Of a stretch of DNA of 64,000 nucleotides, positions 20,468-32,655 are shown piece by piece; position 1 is the stretch's first letter; each line of letters opens with the position of its first letter. The DNA comes from Ricordea florida (Eukaryota; Cnidaria; Anthozoa; Corallimorpharia; Ricordeidae): assembly GCA_949710005.1 (NCBI GenBank), contig OX453274.1:15914741-15978740 (forward strand), in the 5' to 3' direction. Made by a program: the position numbers and the translations under genes. The notes under the pieces were generated by a model, which saw nothing but the letters and a program-made list of their open reading frames with translations, made no database searches and had not been told where the DNA came from.

Positions 20468-21478
20468 ATGGCGGATCAAGGCAGTCGAGAAAGGCCTTCG
20501 GCAGGATTTTACCAGCTGCTATCTAACAGGACGAGTGATTTTTTAGAGCCGGCGAGGAAAAAGACAAAAGGGAAAAAGGGAAAGGAAAAGTTCTACAAAG
20601 TAGAACGAATCATCTCTAAACGATCAGTAAAAGGCAGTGTAAGTTGAAACCTCTGTCAATTTCATTGTAGTTATAGCTTTCTTGAACACTGTATTTTGTT
20701 CTCTTAGGATGAATACCTTATAAAATGGGAGGGTTACAGCGCCTTTAGTTGTACTTGGGAGGAAGAGGACAACCTAACAGCTGATCTGTTAAGGTCAGAA
20801 GAAACCCAGGATTATTTTAGAATATGCTTTACATTTTTGATAAATTGGTGGTCTAGTGGAAGAAAAGCGTAGTAATTAATTGGAATTGTTGAAGGAAATT
20901 AACTGAACAGCTTAATTCAATTTAAGTACAAAAATAAAAAATGGCTAGTAGTATTGAAAACACTAAGAAGCAAAACATTTATTTTAGACCTTCTGTTTTG
21001 GAAAAAAACTAATGTATTGTTACACTGTTTAGCTGACACTATAATGTTGTTGTCTAGGACCTTTGACAGACCACATATTGCAGGAGCTCGTCTGCAAGAA
21101 AATATTGACACCTTGCTAATGGCAATAATGGGGAAATTAAAGAGCAAGTCAAGAGGACCAACTGTGTTTCAATTTCATCATGACTGCTTTCGAGTCTTGT
21201 TTGGTGGCAAAGGGAGGCACAGTGGTGATGGAAAATCCATGATGTTGGAGAGGGAACACTTCATCTTGTGTAACTTTCCAGAAACATGGGATCAGTGTTT
21301 AGATAAGAATGGGGATGGTGTCAAAATAAAATTCCCCATGAAGATCCGCCTTACTTTATCCTGGTCCCCCAGAATTTCAGCTGTGTACAAAGGTGTTCTT
21401 GTAAACCAACCTAGAATGCCACTTGAAAAACTTACAATTGATTTTGTGCGACAACCATTTTCTGTCCTCAATATTTGA
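20468..21478 (+). CDS. Transposon-encoded chromodomain protein, three exons (copy 1)
   Basis: Exons are 20468-20638, 20708-20793 and 21058-21478, giving 225 residues with GT-AG introns; the second donor, GTCAGA, is weak. Residues about 38-85 form a chromodomain: FYKVERIISKR, then EYLIKWEGYS and TWEEEDNL. The aromatic cage positions (Tyr of FYKVE, Trp and Tyr of KWEGY) are kept, so methyl-lysine binding is plausible. The C-terminal 130 residues form an unrecognised domain with FHHDCFRVLF and RLTLSWSPR, conserved in copy 2. It faces the transposase gene tail to tail. By analogy with chromodomain integrases it may guide insertion to marked chromatin. A role in binding transposon DNA is also possible. 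Confidence 0.85.
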
Positions 21479-21821
21479 GGGTTGATGATTTCCATTTTTA
21501 TAGTGCACTTGCACAATGAACAACAATCCATTCCTTACATGAGGTCTTTAAGGTTTTTTTTTTCAAGTGCTACACACTGCTTGTAAACATTTAATATATC
21601 AGCAATTCTATGATTGCAGTCAAGACAAGAAAACTATTAACACTTGAAACTATAAGTGTTTTTTGAAATCGGTTCATTGTGTTGTGACCAATCAGACCTG
21701 ATACCACACCACAAACTTAATCTATATTACAATTTGCTATTTATCTTACATTTTTGTTGATTTTCCCTGTGGCACAATAAACATTACAGACATTTTTTTC
21801 AATGTTCACTGGAATTGGAAA

Positions 21822-24400
21822 TCAGTCAGCTGTAGCAGTAGCCATCAGTAATTCTACTAATTCTTGTTTTGTTTTCTTGGAAATACCTTTAACTCCTTTA
21901 CGCTTTAACTCTGTTCTTAGTTGTGTGACTGTCATTCTTATAAAATTAACTGATTGTAAAGGTGTGGGGACAGAAGGTTGTGGACAGACATCATTAGAGT
22001 TGCCAGATGATTGTTGAGAAATGTCATCTGATTCTGGTGGAAAGTTTTCTTTTCTCTTTTTATAAATGCCGTCTTCCCAGTATTCTGCCTTATGTTTGCA
22101 GTAACTTCTCGGCTTGCGTTCCTTGTTTTGCAACTGCCATTGCCTTGATTCCTGACGCAGCACATCCCCAACAGAGTCCCACTTGTTAGATTTCCTCAAA
22201 ACAATTGACCTAGCAACATCGTTGTTTCTTTCAACACCTTGGCCAATAAATATCTTCACTGTTTTATAGTTCTTAAAGAACCATGGGATATGGCCAACCA
22301 TAATATGCATATATGGTGTAACCCTTCTTCGCTCATACCCTTCCCGTAAGCCAGCCAAGGATGTAAAATCTGTGATCCACTGTTTTGCTTGCAACCAAAA
22401 ATCAGTGGGACTAGTGTCGGGTTGCCAGTCATTCACGTGTTTGTATAGGCCTGCAAAGTCCTCCCAGATTTTCATGACTTTCCGAGCAGTTTCAGGCCTG
22501 AGAAAGTCTCTCATTTTCTCTGGAAGTTTGTTTAAAAGTATTTTTTTTGTCATTTCCCATAAGGCTCGTCCAGTCATGCACATTAGTTTCTTTGCCATCC
22601 GCATTCTTTTTTTTCCAGACCGCAAAAGACATTCCACAAGATCTTATGCAGCTGACTAGTTTGTTTAGGTGTGTGTCTTTGTTTTTCTTGTTTTCAATGT
22701 TTTCCTCTACATCCCACTCTGTAACCTCTGTCATCAAATTAGCAGTTAAAACATCTGTAACTCTTAATAGCATGTGAAGCTCATCAACAACAATATGGTC
22801 TAACTCTATGTTAAGGAGGGGCTCTCTACAACACCCATAATTGTCTTTTGATTTCTTTGACATTTCTTTAACTTCATTTAGAGTCCTTGCAAGGGGTGGG
22901 GAATTAAAATCATTGAAATGTTTATCCATTTTCCACGTATCATCCTTATGGATTTTGCACCAAGCAAATGAATAATTACCTGTGGCCCCATTCAACCCAA
23001 GCATAATGAGAATGTATTTATAGTCGCCTCCAAGAAAAAATTCTGTATCCACTTCTTTGCCATTTAATGTTACTGTTGCTTCAGCAATCAAATTGTTTAT
23101 CTCCTCAAAAATGTTCCCAAATGCTTGTTTCAAAGAACTGTAGTCTTCTTTGCCATTGAGGATAGCTATAGTTCTGTTCCCTTTTGCTGTCATGACCTGT
23201 TCACCAGTTTGCAAGATGGAAAAAGACAACAGAACAAAAGTGGAATTACGAGTCATGCGAGCACCATCCCCATTTATTTTTATCTGGATTTTTTCGGTGC
23301 TGGGATGCTCTTGTAAATACTCTTCCACATATTGCTCAATCGTGTCTTTGATGGAATGGACTTTTGCACCGGGTTGACTTCCTGGCAAGCAGTCTATGTG
23401 GCATACCTTATTTAATTCATTTCTACGTTGCTGAATTAGGTAAGACCTAGGTAGTCCTTCAGTGACCATAGTCAACTCGTGGTAGAAGAAATCACCTACA
23501 CAAAATTTGTCCAGTAGGTAAAGAATTTGTTCTATTTGGTTTTGGTCTTCTTCAGAGAGTTTGTTGTACTTTGAGTTTTGTCCAGGTTCTTGAGGCTCAG
23601 TCGGTAACTTTGATGTCATCTGTAAGGTGTGTTGAACACCTGTGTCATTCTCTCTGACCAAAATATGTTCAATATTCAAACAAAAGGATTTGCTGAACCA
23701 AAGGGCAACTTCAGCTCTTGTTAAAAAAAATTTTTAATGTCCTTGTTTTATTTTGGCTGGCTGCAAGAGGGTTTCCCTTGTAATTTGCCTGGACATCATT
23801 TAGTTTCTCAAGACTGGTAACATATTGTTTGAGTTCACTGTTAGTTTTCTGTAGTTGACCAATAACCACATCCTTTTCATGAACAATCTTTGTCATTTCA
23901 TTGAACAAATCTTCTTTTTCTTTTCCAATGTTGTTGTACTTCATTTTCCATTCTTCAATTTCAGTTGCCATTTTTTTCACTTTACTTCCTACTGACTGCC
24001 ATGATTTCAATTGATCTTCAAACACATGAAATTTTTTAACATTGTTTTCCAATTGCTTCTTTGATCTGCCTGTTGTTTTCCTATAGACTGCTGCCGCTGT
24101 TCCAGCAATTTTTGCTAAGTGCTTGTTTATTTCATGCCTCTTGGCCTTGTCATCCGTGAAGCTCAGTACATTACCCTTAATTGACACTTCCAGTAAAAAG
24201 GTATAATCTACTAGTTCACTAATTTTTTGAGAGCTTTTTTCTGACAAAGTCCTGTGCCATTGTAATAACAACGGATAAGGTATTGCCAATGCAAATAATG
24301 GGTTCCGCTCTAAATTCTTTGATGCGTACCTGAGTTCAGATTCGCATAACAAAACCTTATTAGCATATTCCCGCATACAGATTTCTCGCTCGTCCGACAT
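21822..24400 (-). pseudogene. Transposase-like protein, about 850 residues (copy 1)
   Basis: The product starts MSDEREICMREYANKV and has a coiled-coil-like charged middle (about residues 130-210). Motifs shared with copy 2 are INGDGARMTRNS, GGDYKYI, CKIHKDDTW and IELDHIVVDELHMLLR, which offer candidate catalytic acidic residues. A histidine-rich C-terminal block follows: VTPYMHIMVGHIPWF, then GQGVERNND. The last 40 residues (TVTQLRTELKRKG...ELVELL) look like a SAP DNA-binding motif, absent from copy 2. Two frame changes lie exactly at an A8 run (23723-23730) and a T8 run (22541-22548). Other than these the gene is open. I do not recognise the superfamily. The RNase H-fold reading is an inference. 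Confidence 0.8.
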
Positions 24401-25140
24401 TTCCTTTGTTTTGAATGTTTTTTTTTCCCACTTTCCCGCTAATACCCATGGTCCAGTGCTTCTTAGAAGGAGTGGCTGCTTAGTAAGAGAAATATAAATA
24501 TGCAGTTGGAAATGGCGGACGAAGTGAGCCTTTCAGACACTTGGAAAATAACTCATAACTTCGGCGCATCGGTGACCTTCCTCTCGAAATTTCACCACTG
24601 TGCGTACGCTATATTTCTCGTATTTTGTGTCCGCTGGGAAGCGCGATGAATAGCTTCTAGACCCCACTTTTTGGCTTGAAACGATCTACAACATATGGCC
24701 ATTAGAATCAGATTTTTGGACCTCGAGCACGAGCACCTTGGGACTTGTTTTTTGCCGTTCTGCTACAGCACCTTGGCACTATTTCTGAGAAGCAATATGG
24801 CGGATGTCGTTTAAAGAGGACACATTTTCAATAGCGTTGGGAAGCCGTTATTCGCTGTTTATTTCTAAAATACGCTGTTCACAGGCAAACTCATACATGT
24901 ATTTTGAAAACTGGATTTATGGACCTGAGAACAAACTGATTTTGGGAGAGCAAAAGGACAATTTTAAACGCGGTAAGGGAAATTTGCATACTTTTGGTTG
25001 TAATTTTCTACACAGCGTTTTAAATTACAAGTCCAAAACGCGACGCGATTCGCATGCGCGGCAGCCATGTTGTATGAAATTGTTCGCCATGGATAGTATT
25101 TATCAACCGGATAAATTATCTGGGCTTAAATCAACTGGGG

Positions 25141-26290
25141 CCAGATGGTTTTGAAGTGACGATTGTTTGAGGACTTAATGGACGTCCAATACTAGTATTA
25201 ACAAGCTTAAAGAAACGTTTTTGCTCAATAAAATGATGAAATGTACATTCCATACAGTGCAGAGTGTACGCTTCAATTGGCCGTAAGTTACGCAACATGT
25301 TTGGGAGCTCAAACTGTTTTGTTTGCTAATAGTAATAATCAAATTTATTTTAGGTTCAACTATATCTAGCACCGACGCACTAGTTGGGATGCACTGTAAA
25401 GCACAAAAGAAATCAAATCAAATCATGTTAGAATAAGTAAGATCAAATCAAATGAAATGGTGCGTGGCCTTCTTATTGTTTGCAAGCATCGTTTTCTGTT
25501 TGCATAATGCTTTCTTTTCTTTTTCTTTTAAGCTTGACTTATTTTTATTTCCTTGGATTCTTTTAGGTTCACGTGTTGTCTTTTTAGTTGTCGAGTTTGT
25601 GTTTTGTTTGCATCCTCTCCCCTGTGAGCCATCGTAAAATCGATCAAACGACCAGATGTGAATCTTATTAATCATAACAACTAATTCCATCCTCATGGAC
25701 ACTATGATAAGCTCGACCAATCACGATTTTTACGTCTAGAAAAACGGCTACTTCTCAGTGTTGCAAATGACGTCAAACAAAGTAAAAAAAGATAATAAAG
25801 TGCTTCCAGAACCACGACACATACGTAACCAAAAGACAGCTTGGGCAAAACCAAGAAACAGTCGAAAATTCTCAGGAATTTTCAAAGTGTCTTACCTAAG
25901 TTTTACCCTGGACATTGACACTAGGTTGTTGGCACCATTGCAATTTCAGTGGAGGCGGATATCGATACATGAGTTCAAGATGGTAAGGTATTGCATGAGT
26001 TATTACTTAGTGGTTTTACTTTACAAATGGACTTGAAAATGCGAAACATCATGAAACCAATATCCAGCCATTTCAAAAATACACTTGATCAATGAAGGCT
26101 TTAATGTACGCAAAAAAGCCGTGCAGGATTTGGTCCATCTTATCCACCGGCAGTGTCAGGCAAATAATTATATTTTCTACGAGGGTTTAGAGGAAGTTGC
26201 GTACTGACACGTTTCAACTGCTAAATAGTCACTAAAAGCTCCTCTTTACGATCTAAACATTGACATAACTTTTAGAAATACAAAACTTAC
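25141..26290. other. Intergenic or intronic sequence, no gene seen
   Basis: Only low-complexity frames occur here. It lies between the chromodomain transposon and the last visible immunoglobulin exon of the minus-strand gene, so it may be intron or 3' flank of that gene. Confidence 0.5.
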
Positions 26291-26557
26291 TTATCTGCTG
26301 CACAGTGACCGTAACTGTATCAACAGGAGAGAGGCCATTATCAGCAATGCATTTGTAGTCACCAAAATCTTCGTCTCTCGCCATGTTCACATCCGCTGTG
26401 TTTTCCTTAGCTGTGACCCTGTGCAGTTCATTTCCGTCAGGTTTGAACCACGTGACTGTTGGTGTAGGAACGCCATCTGATACACACTTTAACTTCACTG
26501 TCTGACCAATCCATGACTTGGTATTCATAGGAGAGTAACTTATCACTGTGGCTGGGT
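26291..26557 (-). CDS. Immunoglobulin-domain exon E of the host gene
   Basis: On the minus strand the exon is bounded by an AG acceptor (TTTAACAG before 26557) and a GTAAGT donor after 26291. It encodes one I-set-type domain: VKLKCVSDG, then VTWFKPDG and FGDYKCIADNG, with both disulfide cysteines and the core tryptophan. It begins and ends in phase 1, as is normal for immunoglobulin exons, so it can join exon D in frame. It is the most 3' exon seen in the window. Confidence 0.88.
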
Positions 26558-27469
26558 CTGTTAAATCAATAAGACGACAAGTGGATAAAAGATGTTATGA
26601 CAAAGTCAGATTCAAATAACGGGAGCATTTTACAAGGGGAACTCGAAGCAAAAGGAGAGAAAATAGGCGGACTTGTCTAAACTACGCAAATATCCGATCA
26701 ATTACAACTGAGTTGAAGACGGAACGTTTCGTAAGTACAAATGTCATGGATTTCTTCAATAAAAATTCACAGTTATTGCTCAAAATGATCAAGCCCTGAC
26801 TGAAAAATATTCATGAAACAAAACGTCTTGAGGAAAAGACAACAAACTTCTGCACTGCCATAAGCTATATCTAAACCGGCCTCGCTCTATTTTCATCGCC
26901 GGATTTTATTATAGCGACGACGCTTGGTCATAGGAACTGGTGAATGTTAACCCACAACAATGGTGAAGTAATGAAGACGTGGATCTTATGAAAATGTTGG
27001 AATAACTTGGCTGGTACTCGCATTTGAAGCACAGCTGCTGCGACGAGCTACCTGATTTAATGACCTCTCACGGACTCGAGCGCTGGCTTATCATCAAGGA
27101 CGTCATTTCTCGTTGCTTCTCCGAAACTGCTGAGCAACTGTCGATGGATTTCATATTCTTTTGTTCCGAAAATTGGGGAACATCTAGAGTGTTCACTTGT
27201 TCTTTTAACGACATTATTTTCGTACGACGTTCAGGTCATTCATGGTTTTGTTTGCCATGTTCCTGTTTTTGTTAATCACGATGTTGTAAGTGCCAGAAAC
27301 ACGGCTCGTCTTTTAATGCAGTAAAGTCGGCCAAATTAACTCATTATCGTTCATAAATTAATTAAAGTTATCAAATGTTTCTAAAATAACGTCCATTTAT
27401 TTTTCTTCACCAACTTACCTTTCATAGTCATCGTGACAAACCGGTCAAATAGGTTTCCTCCTATGCAAA

Positions 27470-27536
27470 TAACCAACTGTACAAATATCTTTCGCGAGAT
27501 ATTTGTACTCGGTTCGGGCGTTATTTGTTCAGTTGG
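27470..27536. repeat. Short inverted-repeat element
   Basis: CCAACTGTACAAATATCT is followed by a 6-base centre and then AGATATTTGTAC, with CAGTTGG further right. The perfect inner arms are 12 bp. It could be a small MITE, since the outer CCAACTG/CAGTTGG pair looks like an element end, but no target duplication was found. Confidence 0.45.
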
Positions 27537-28217
27537 ATAATAAAATAATGATTAAATTTATGATTTGAACACTGGAGAATGAGCAATCCATTCCAACGTT
27601 TTATTTAAGACCCCAGCAGAATAAATAGAGTAACTACACTTAAACTGGAAGGCCAAAATTAGGAGAAAATCGTCTTAACGTTACGTTTTCCACTTGCACT
27701 CTTCCCTGCCCCCTGCCTTCCCCCTACAGTGTTGGTAACAGAAAAAGGAAGTGTTGGCGATACGAAAACAACATTGTTCGGGGGAGGAAGGGGGGGGGGG
27801 GCTAGATGAAAAGTTTTTTGGGGAGGTAGTAGCACAAGATATCCTTAAAGAGGAATGTGCCTCAACCCTTTTGGCGCTTATGTGCGTTTCGCTGGAAATA
27901 CGCATTCATTGTTGAATTTCTGGTATATGTCATAACACTACTTTCTTGTTCTGTGCATTATTCACAATGCCACATATCCTTATAGAATAAGAACTTCAGA
28001 GATTAGTAAGAGGTATTAAGGTCGAATTAAGATGAATAATCAAAGGATATTACATCAAACACCATGCAACATTACTCATTTCCTTACTAAGTATAACAGA
28101 AAGAACAGATAAATGGGATAGTTGAACAGATTTTCAGGTTTTAAGAGAGATGACCTAAGCTATTGAGAATAGTTGTCCATTCAAAGTTGAAATAGGTGTT
28201 CACTGACTGTACAGGTT

Positions 28218-28735
28218 TCGATTTATGCCTATGAAAATTGATAGCGGAGCTCCACAGCGGCTCGAAGAGCCGCAGAGCGGAGCCCCATAACTACCGTGCG
28301 AGGATAGAAATTGAGAAAACCATGCGTTTGAGTTTTCATGGTCATCGTGGCTAGCAGCATGGCTCGCGGGCGCGTGCGCCTAGCGACGACGACGTTGCCC
28401 CAACTAGCGACGACAACGACGACGTTGCCCCAACATGGCGGCCATAGTCATCCGGGTTATTTAGAAGGTCTTAAACCGAAACGAGGCTTTGTTTTTCGCG
28501 CGCTTTTCGCGGCTTGCCGCGGCTACACAACCTACAGCCAGCAGTCTACAGCAGTCTACAATGTTTTTCTGAAGAAACGGATTATTCATAGCGGTTTTAG
28601 AGGAAAAATTTTCTTCCTACAAGTTATCAAGCATTTTTGGAGGGACATAAGCAGAAAGCTGAGTTCTTTCTACAAGTTTTCAAGTGTTTTTGGAGGGACT
28701 GTGTGAGGAGCTCCGCTTTTAGGCTTGCCTAAATC
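28218..28735. repeat. Probable non-autonomous element with GC-rich ends
   Basis: The ends share GCGGAGCTCC in inverted orientation (near 28242 and 28712) next to related GCCTA-containing sequence. Inside are a tandem pair of CTAGCGACGACGACGTTGCC-type units (near 28378-28432) and a duplicated AAG TTTTCAAG-type stretch near 28618-28690. No protein is supported. Confidence 0.35.
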
Positions 28736-29106
28736 TATTTAATATTATATGCCGCACAGAGCTCCAGTGTAGATGCACCGATTGGTTCATATTAGTGATG
28801 AGTTAACTATGATGACTGGACAGGTGAAGGAAATGAGTCTTCGATTAAGCAACAGTATATCTAAATGATAAGCAATTTAGTAGTTTTGAATTTCATTCAA
28901 TTACATAATCATTCTGCGAAAAACTCATAGTAAAAACAAAATGTCACACTGTCTGTACAGCTTCTGGCCATTTCCATTCTCACCGGCTTTACGAAGTCGT
29001 CGATAGGAAGTTGTAATAAATCATGCAAAAATTAAAAGCTGAAGCTTGCGACAGACACGACTAAGATGACAATCCGCTATTTGACTCCAGATTTGATCTC
29101 ACTTAC

Positions 29107-29358
29107 ACTGCACTGTAATGTATGCTGCAGCTGTTTGCGGCTGTCCAACTCCATTGTCTGCTTTACAGACGTATCTTCCAGTGTCAGTTCTCTTACTCTG
29201 TGTGATGTCTACTGTTTTATCTGAAGCTGTCAATGGATTTCCATTTTTTGTCCACGTGAGAGTAGGTGCTGGGTAACCATACGCTTCACATCTGATAAGG
29301 ACTGGATCTGTTTCATTAACTGTTTGGTTTTGGGGCAGGCGCACCAACTGTGAAGGTA
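29107..29358 (-). CDS. Immunoglobulin-domain exon D of the host gene
   Basis: The exon lies between the acceptor ATCATAG (before 29358) and the donor GTAAGT (after 29107). The domain shows VLIRCEAYGYP, LTWTKNGNP and TGRYVCKADNGVG with two cysteines and the tryptophan, so it is I-set or Ig_3 type. The phase-1 borders fit exons C and E. The domains are extracellular adhesion or receptor modules, and a hemicentin- or NCAM-like architecture is likely. Confidence 0.9.
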
Positions 29359-29623
29359 CTATGATCAAAATATCCCAAGGTGCAATAAATTAACAAAAGT
29401 AAATTTTTAATATTAAAATACACTTAAAGGTTGTTGTAAGGTAATCTGTAGTTTCTTGTTACAGGAAGCTCTTGCTTAAAAGTTTCTGAATGGTGCCAAT
29501 ATTAGTCATTATTTTTACACGGTACAAACACATTAACCAAAGTATTAAGGTGATACTCAATTCAAGATTCACTTTTGGCATACTAAACCAACAACAAACA
29601 CAGAAAGTACTTAGTGAACCTAC

Positions 29624-29902
29624 CATTGACATTGAGATCAACTGCGGCTTGTGGTCCATCGCCGACATCATTGTGTGGTATACATTTGTACCTGCCGTGA
29701 TGCTGTGGTCGTTGTACATTGTTAATAGTGTATCGTCCATCAGTAGGTTCAGTAACAGGTGTATTGCTGTCATTGAGGTACATTCTGTATACTGACACTG
29801 CTGGGTTGGCACCAGTCACTCTGCATGTGAAGCTCACTGAATCGCCTTGTACAGCGGCGTTTCCAGTCACACTGGTTGTCAGTGTCGTACCTTCAGGTTT
29901 GT
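29624..29902 (-). CDS. Immunoglobulin-domain exon C of the host gene
   Basis: The acceptor CGATAACAG precedes 29902 and the donor GTAGGT follows 29624. The translation has KPEGTTLTTSVTGNAAVQGD, VSFTCRVTGA and HGRYKCIPHNDVG. It lacks the usual core Trp (VSVYRMYLND instead), which is seen in some divergent domains. It is in phase 1 and directly precedes exon D with a short intron of about 265 bp. Confidence 0.88.
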
Positions 29903-31019
29903 CTGTTATCGAACCAAAATTAATCCAAAATCGGAAAATTCACAATAGAATGCCTCTCATTTTAAGTTTATAGGGTCTTAACTGATTTTAAGCGAATGTT
30001 CTATGTGGAAACTACATTAAGGGACAGACGTCTAAGAAGAGCACACGTGTTATAATGGTACATTCATATATTGTGTTAAGACGAGGAAAAAGGGGAAAGA
30101 CGGAAACTCTGTCTTTGACCAGAGGTCCCTCTCTGTTGAGTACTAGTAAGATTGTTATTATGAAAAGCGATATTATAAGTGCTTCACTCACGTTGTCGCA
30201 CTCCAAAAAAATATCTAGAAACTTTGGAATATTTCTGAGGTTAATTTCTCAAACGGTGGTACAAAAGTGAGGGGTTTGAACAGCGGTGGGAACTAGATAT
30301 AAAATATAAATATACAACCACCATCGGGTACCAAAAAAGGGGTAGGGAAAGGTAAGCGCGCGCGTACATCCGTGATATGCTGTGCATAACTTTACATAGT
30401 ATCCTGCAATATTTGGTAGCAACATTGACTATTGTGAATTACCCGTGCATAATTTTATAATAATTAAAAAAAAACAGAGTTCTATTGCTACTTTTAATGA
30501 GTGTTTTGGTGACTCTTACGGTAATTTTAGATTCTTCCAGATATCCAAACAAAAAAACAGTGTTATCCCTAAGGATACAGTTTGTTACGGATCAAATGAA
30601 CATTTTTTACCAGGCATCAGCTGGACCATTCGCTATGACAAAGGAAGAACGCTCAAAATGTCAATCTCCCTCTCACCCTACGTTCGTTAATTTTCTTTTA
30701 AACTCGTTTAATATCCCCAATTTTTTGCTTTGAAACTGATAGCAAACCAATGATTCATCCCACAATGCCTTGTGACATCGTCATCCCAATTACGCAAGGA
30801 TTGCGTCAGTCGCTTTATGACTTAAAGGCTTTGATGAATGTTGTGATAAGTTGACCGTAGCCCGACCGCTGAATAATATTGCAATGTTGGAATTACAGCA
30901 ATCGCGGTTATTCAGTTCGGCTGATGCAAAAGATGAAGGAAAATTAATTGAGAGAGTTATAAGTCAGTCCAAAACAAAGCTCTCTACAAGTCTTGAAAAC
31001 CTTTATTTCGTGTGATTGT
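29903..31019. other. Intron sequence, no gene seen
   Basis: This is AT-rich sequence with short chance frames. It is the start of an intron of about 18.7 kb between immunoglobulin exons B and C on the minus strand. Confidence 0.55.
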
Positions 31020-32330
31020 GTGGGCAATGAACGAAAGAACTTTACTAAGAAAGTGGATAATCTTAGGTCAAAACTTGCAGCTTGGCGTTCGCGTAATCTT
31101 TCCCTATTTGGACGGTGTTTGATTGCAAAAACTATAGGATTGCCTCAAATTGTTTATTCGTAGGATTAATCGCTAAATTACGACCCTTTATGCCAACGCA
31201 TACCCTCTTAAATATATTCCAAGCTCTTATAGCTCCTTACTTATCATATGGTCTGACAGTATGGGGTCAAACTTGTAAATCCTACCTTGACAAGCTCCTA
31301 AAATTGCAGAAACGAGCTCTTCCCTTTATCTACTTTTCTCATCATAATGAGCATGTAATATCTTACCGCTAAAATTTGTTTGTAATGAATCTATAGCTAA
31401 TTTGATGTTTGACGTTCGAAACAGAACAGCCCCATCCAATATTCGAGATCTATTTCAAGATATATCTAATGCTCATTTTTACAATACGCGTTCTTCTGCC
31501 TCTAATAACTTCTATACCAAACCTTCTAGGCCATCCTTTCAAGCGGATTCCTTCTCTCGAACTGTAGTAAAAGTGTGGAATGCAATACCTCAAACCTTAA
31601 GAAATCTTTCCAAAAACGTGTTTAAAAGAAAACTTAAACAAAAATTTATTCAACATATTAGACGCACATGACACTTATATAGATTTATTTGAGATTACAC
31701 AAAATGTCAAGTCCTGGTAATACTTCTCCTGATCTGTCTTGGCTATTTTTATAAACTGTGGCTTTATCTTTAATATTTTAAATTTGGTTAATGCAACTTG
31801 TTGTTATTCAATACTGTCTCCTTCCTTTCTACTTTATTAGTCTATAATTAGTAATAATTATTTATTTTTGTAATTCAGCTATTAATTGTTAGGATTGTTA
31901 TCATTAAGGCATGGTCCGCCTAGATTAGCTTTTGCTAGTTGCGGGCATGCCCTTTCCGTGTAAATATATAGTGTAAGTGTAAGGCTTCTATGCTTGACAT
32001 TCCAAACAATTACGCATCTCTAATCCAGTCGCTACTTTTCCAATTCTTATGGAAAAACAATCCAGATAAAATCAAGAGGCAAGTCTTAGTTCAGGATTAT
32101 GGCGATGGTGGTTTGCGGGTTACTAATGCTTAAATCATATTTAAGTCCCTGCGCTTAGCGTGGATTCAGCGTCTCCTAAAAATGACGATGAAGAAGATGA
32201 TACTTGGTCGTTAATTCCAGACTTTTTTTTAACAAATACGTAGTCTTAATTTTCTTTTACGCCCCAATTATGATAGGAATTTCTCAAGGATTCTGATATT
32301 CCATCATTCTTCAAGGATGTCTTGTTTTCT
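31020..32330 (+). mobile_element. L1/Tx1-like LINE fragment, split by another LINE
   Basis: The left part (31020-31161) encodes NLSLFGRCLIAKTIGLPQIV, and the right part (31984-32330) resumes with MLDIPNNYASLIQSLLFQFL, then KIKRQVLVQDYGDGGL. Both belong to the C-terminal region after the reverse transcriptase in L1/Tx1-type elements. The two parts are consecutive, so a LINE of another type was inserted between them. Stops and frame changes are present. Confidence 0.7.
31162..31983 (+). mobile_element. CR1/Jockey-like LINE 3' fragment
   Basis: It encodes LIAKLRPFMPTHTLLNIFQ, APYLSYGLTVWGQT and LQKRALPFIYF, then HFYNTRSSASNNFY and VKVWNAIPQTLRNL. These are the hallmarks of the end of a CR1-type reverse transcriptase. 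A frame break lies near 31372-31402. It ends in the short repeat TGTAAGTGTAAG at 31970-31983, a typical 3' tail of this LINE group, and then the interrupted host LINE resumes. Confidence 0.78.
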
Positions 32331-32622
32331 ATCCTGGACCTAAAAAGTCTTTAAAATACGTGCAGAAACCATTTGCAGTAGTAAGGGCATCCATAGTTGT
32401 TTTTCCATCTACTGTAATAGACTCATTAGAAGCTAAAGGTTGAGTGGTAATCGATTTGTTGAAAAGGACTTTCTTAACAGCTTTCCAGAAATTTTTGGGA
32501 TCATCGGAATTTTCTTCTATGGTTCCGCGATTGTAGCTTGATTTCGCTTTACGAATCATGGCAGTAATCTGATTTCTCAATCTCTTATATCTGGACCAGT
32601 ATAACTCGTATAAATTTCTCAC
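32329..32622 (-). pseudogene. CR1-like LINE fragment between endonuclease and RT
   Basis: The 97-codon frame reads YWSRYKRLRNQITAMIRKAK, then DDPKNFWKAVKKVLF and TTANGFCTYF. This pattern precedes the reverse transcriptase in CR1/Jockey-type elements. It is an isolated fragment on the minus strand, directly next to the L1/Tx1 piece. Confidence 0.7.
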
Positions 32623-32655
32623 TCAACTTCAGTGTGCAATGGTCGGATCAATCTA

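Larger units (their letters stand above)
20343..25091. mobile_element. Two-gene chromodomain/transposase DNA transposon, copy 1
   Basis: The ends are imperfect inverted repeats of about 21 bp, CATGGCAAACAATTTCATAC on the left and the inverse, with one mismatch (G for A in CATGGCG), on the right. Inside are two convergent genes: a three-exon chromodomain gene on the plus strand (20468-21478) and a transposase-like gene on the minus strand (24400-21822), 343 bp apart. The left subterminal sequence ACAGTCAGCGG is shared with copy 2 at 34498. I see no target duplication. The superfamily is not recognised. Confidence 0.8.
20152..25140. mobile_element. Small MITE split by the chromodomain transposon
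   Basis: The outer arms 20152-20342 and 25092-25140 are inverted relatives: CCCAGTTGTTCAAAGCCTGG on the left and, read backward, CCCCAGTTGATTTAAGCCCA on the right, followed by GGATAA/TATCC-rich sequence. A 6-bp direct repeat, CCAGAT, flanks them (20146-20151 and 25141-25146). Without the insert the MITE would be about 240 bp. Such GGATAA/TATCC-rich MITEs are abundant in cnidarian genomes as I recall. Confidence 0.65.
26558..29106. other. Intron of the immunoglobulin gene
   Basis: I see no coding exon here. It holds a hairpin-like inverted repeat near 27470-27536, a G-rich tract near 27780-27800 and a probable non-autonomous element near 28220-28735 (listed separately). Confidence 0.6.

Noticed and set aside
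20468-24400. RAG1/RAG2-like identity of the convergent gene pair
   Set aside because: The convergent layout recalls ProtoRAG, but neither protein shows RAG1 or RAG2 motifs, and the partner is a chromodomain protein rather than a Kelch/PHD protein.
20152-25140. Outer CCCAGTTG-type arms as the true ends of chromodomain transposon copy 1
   Set aside because: The arms differ in length inside, copy 2 lacks them, and the CATGGC ends are shared by both copies. The outer arms fit a separate MITE.
25452-25720. Hydrophobic plus-strand frame and basic minus-strand frame
   Set aside because: Low-complexity TTTTC-rich sequence explains both. No domain was found.
28338-28706. 122-codon frame inside the GC-rich repeat
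   Set aside because: It is built on a tandem GACGACGACG repeat and spans the probable element ends.
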